Origin: Dehalococcoidia bacterium UBA6808
Lineage (GTDB): Bacteria; Chloroflexota; Dehalococcoidia; GIF9; UBA5629
DNA: 6,887 nucleotides
Direction: 5' to 3'
Assembly: GCA_002452695.1 (NCBI GenBank)
Contig: DKFA01000011.1
Coordinates: forward strand, 1 to 6,887
Positions 5,917-6,887 of the stretch are shown piece by piece. The notes below the pieces were generated by a model. The model ran no database searches. It was not told the DNA's origin and saw only the letters and a program-made list of their open reading frames with translations. Every line of letters begins with the position of its first letter. Within the stretch, counting starts at the first letter, position 1. The position numbers and the translations under genes were made by a program.

Positions 5917-6710
5917 GCCGCATCTCACATGCCTTTCAGGATAAGAAGCACAAGGCCCTGGTAGCCTATCTGACTGCCGGATATCCTGATGCCGGCGCCA
6001 CGGTCGAGGCTGCCCTGCTGCTGGCACAATCCGGCTGCGACATCATTGAACTGGGCATCCCCTTTTCCGATCCCATGGCCGACGGCCTGACCATCCAGCA
6101 TTCCAGCCACCTGGCGCTGCTCAAGGGCGTTACGACCTCAACCTGCTTTGATATTGCGGAACGCATCAGGCAAAGCAGCGAGGCGCCGCTGGTCTTCATG
6201 ACCTACCTCAACCCGGTTATCAGCTATGGGGTGGAGCAGTTCTGCGCCGGGTGTTCAGAAAAAGGCATCGACGGACTGATCATCCCCGACCTGCCTCCCG
6301 GTGAGTTACCCGAACTGGACACCTCTGCCGCCAGTCACGGTATCGATACAATTTATTTTGTCGCGCCCAACAGCTCGCAAGAGCGTATCCATACGGTGGC
6401 GCAAAGATCGAAAGGCTTCATCTACATGGTCTCAGTGACCGGCGTCACGGGAGTGCGCAACAGGTTCCCTGCCGGCCTGGCCGATGTAATAACCAAGGTC
6501 AGGAAAGTCACGGACCTGCCGCTGTGCATAGGGTTCGGCATCTCCGATCCTCAGCAGGCCAGGGAAGCGGCAGCATTGGCCGACGGTGTGATCATCGGCA
6601 GCCGCATCATCCAGATTATGGAAAAAGAAGGCTCACCCTACCGTGAGCTGCATGAGTTCATTGCGCAGGTCAGGCGCAGTATCGACACGACAGGAGTCGC
6701 GTCAACTTAA
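5913..6710 (+). CDS. trpA: tryptophan synthase alpha chain
   Basis: Cleaves indole-3-glycerol phosphate to indole and glyceraldehyde 3-phosphate; indole then passes through a tunnel to TrpB. At 265 aa it has family length and a TIM-barrel pattern. The catalytic residues are Glu46 in IIELGIPFSDP and Asp57 in MADGLTIQ (E. coli Glu49 and Asp60). Other family features are GLIIPDLP (121-128), the phosphate and loop-6 region SVTGVTGVR (174-182), GFGIS (207-211) and DGVIIGS (224-230). In the ADGPTIQ motif the Pro after Gly is Leu here, a substitution outside the catalytic pair. ATG at 5913 overlaps the trpB stop (ATGA). The purine-rich GGGGGTGGAG at 5901-5910 supplies an SD, though with short spacing. 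It is the last gene of the operon, with no further gene seen on this strand for 177 nt. Confidence 0.97.
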   Translation: MSRISHAFQDKKHKALVAYLTAGYPDAGATVEAALLLAQSGCDIIELGIPFSDPMADGLTIQHSSHLALLKGVTTSTCFDIAERIRQSSEAPLVFMTYLNPVISYGVEQFCAGCSEKGIDGLIIPDLPPGELPELDTSAASHGIDTIYFVAPNSSQERIHTVAQRSKGFIYMVSVTGVTGVRNRFPAGLADVITKVRKVTDLPLCIGFGISDPQQAREAAALADGVIIGSRIIQIMEKEGSPYRELHEFIAQVRRSIDTTGVAST

Positions 6711-6753
6711 ACATAAATAAATGTTACCGAAGTGGGGTTTGGAAGATCCCGAA

Positions 6754-6789
6754 TGATCCTAAGCCAGCGGTGTTAACCGGGTCGGATCA
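6754..6789 (+). other. imperfect hairpin downstream of trpA
   Basis: TGATCC (6754-6759) pairs with GGATCA (6784-6789). Inside, GCC (6763-6765) can pair with GGT (6780-6782), and CGGT (6768-6771) with ACCG (6776-6779) around a GTTA loop. It lies 43 nt after the trpA stop. No T tract follows, so it is not a standard intrinsic terminator; an mRNA 3'-end stabiliser or a chance structure is possible. A second partner, AGGATCA at 6804-6810, can pair with 6754-6760 instead, allowing two alternative folds. Confidence 0.35.
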
Positions 6790-6819
6790 GAATTATTATG
6801 CGAAGGATCAGGAGGCGGG

Positions 6820-6830
6820 GGCAGGCTGCC
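6820..6830. repeat. 11-base repeat, copy 1 (GGCAGGCTGCC)
   Basis: GGCAGGCTGCC occurs here and again, identically, 42 nt further on. Each copy is also a short inverted repeat (GGCAG, G, CTGCC), so a copy can self-pair or pair with the other. It is set in a very GC-rich stretch (from about 6811 to the window end) unlike the more AT-rich bases just after trpA. Function unknown. Confidence 0.5.
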
Positions 6831-6861
6831 ACGGACTGCGGCGGCGCGGTTGTCTTCGAGT

Positions 6862-6872
6862 GGCAGGCTGCC
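6862..6872. repeat. 11-base repeat, copy 2 (GGCAGGCTGCC)
   Basis: Identical second copy. It overlaps the left arm of the hairpin at the window edge, so the two structures could compete. Two copies are too few to call a repeat family from this window. Confidence 0.5.
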
Positions 6873-6887
6873 CGCCCTGACGGGCAG
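6868..6887 (+). terminator. possible operon terminator hairpin, cut by window edge
   Basis: CTGCCCG (6868-6874) pairs perfectly with CGGGCAG (6881-6887) around a CCCTGA loop. The stem is GC-rich and 158 nt after the trpA stop, where an operon terminator could lie. The window ends on its last base, so the T tract needed to confirm an intrinsic terminator cannot be seen. It could equally be one end of a longer dispersed repeat. Confidence 0.3.

Noticed and set aside
6798..6887. + strand frame from ATG at 6798, open to the window end (30 codons, starting MRRIRRRGQAATDCGG).
   Set aside because: It has no SD and lies in GC-rich repeat sequence where long frames open by chance. It is cut by the edge, so coding cannot be judged.
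6759..6887. - strand frame open from the edge to a TAG at 6759-6761 (42 codons), a possible C-terminus of a convergent gene.
   Set aside because: The translation is low-complexity, rich in Pro, Ala and Ser, with no recognisable family, and the opposite strand is open too. The DNA is repetitive, so a real gene end is not supported.
1..6887. Search for mobile elements, CRISPR arrays, tRNA or rRNA genes, and an undescribed system.
   Set aside because: The window is filled by a conserved trp operon. No transposase, array-like repeats or tRNA cloverleaf was seen. The unusual content is confined to the leader and the 3' flank.

Overview
The window holds one complete, tightly packed bacterial tryptophan biosynthesis operon on the + strand, in the order trpE-trpG-trpD-trpC-trpF-trpB-trpA. 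A regulatory leader precedes it and a short, structured, non-coding stretch follows it. All seven enzymes are full length and keep their key catalytic residues, so the cluster should encode every step from chorismate to L-tryptophan. The coding DNA is GC-rich and starts are Shine-Dalgarno (SD) driven. The organism cannot be fixed from sequence alone. The protein style suggests a GC-rich environmental bacterium, possibly Chloroflexota (Dehalococcoidia-like), but that is a low-confidence impression.

Leader (1-202). The first 57 bases read as the 3' part of a small open frame with three consecutive Trp codons (WWWRGMHTACPGGHCLKP, stop). A perfect 30-bp palindrome (83-112) running into seven T's follows and is a strong intrinsic terminator. 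Bases 27-38 can form 12 contiguous pairs with 88-99, the terminator's left arm. Bases 27-32 can instead pair locally in either of two upstream hairpins. This is the layout of ribosome-mediated trp attenuation: leader peptide, 1:2, 2:3 antiterminator and 3:4 terminator. The leader start codon and the promoter lie upstream of the window. Between the terminator and trpE there is a second mini-frame of 17 codons (148-201). It has an excellent SD and one Trp codon, and it ends one base before the trpE ATG.

Structural genes (203-6710). Spacing implies strong translational coupling. trpE/trpG overlap by 20 nt, trpG-trpD are 1 nt apart, trpD-trpC 15 nt apart, trpC/trpF and trpB/trpA share ATGA overlaps, and trpF/trpB overlap by 14 nt. 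TrpE and TrpG form anthranilate synthase. TrpD, TrpF and TrpC convert anthranilate to indole-3-glycerol phosphate. TrpA and TrpB form tryptophan synthase. TrpE keeps the LLES feedback motif, so end-product inhibition is expected on top of attenuation.

3' flank (6711-6887). No convincing gene is seen in these 177 bases. They contain an imperfect hairpin (6754-6789), an 11-base repeat present twice, and a GC-rich 7-bp hairpin ending exactly at the window edge, which may be the start of the operon terminator. The only unconventional parts of the window are the leader, the mini-frame and this 3' flank; the seven enzymes are conventional.
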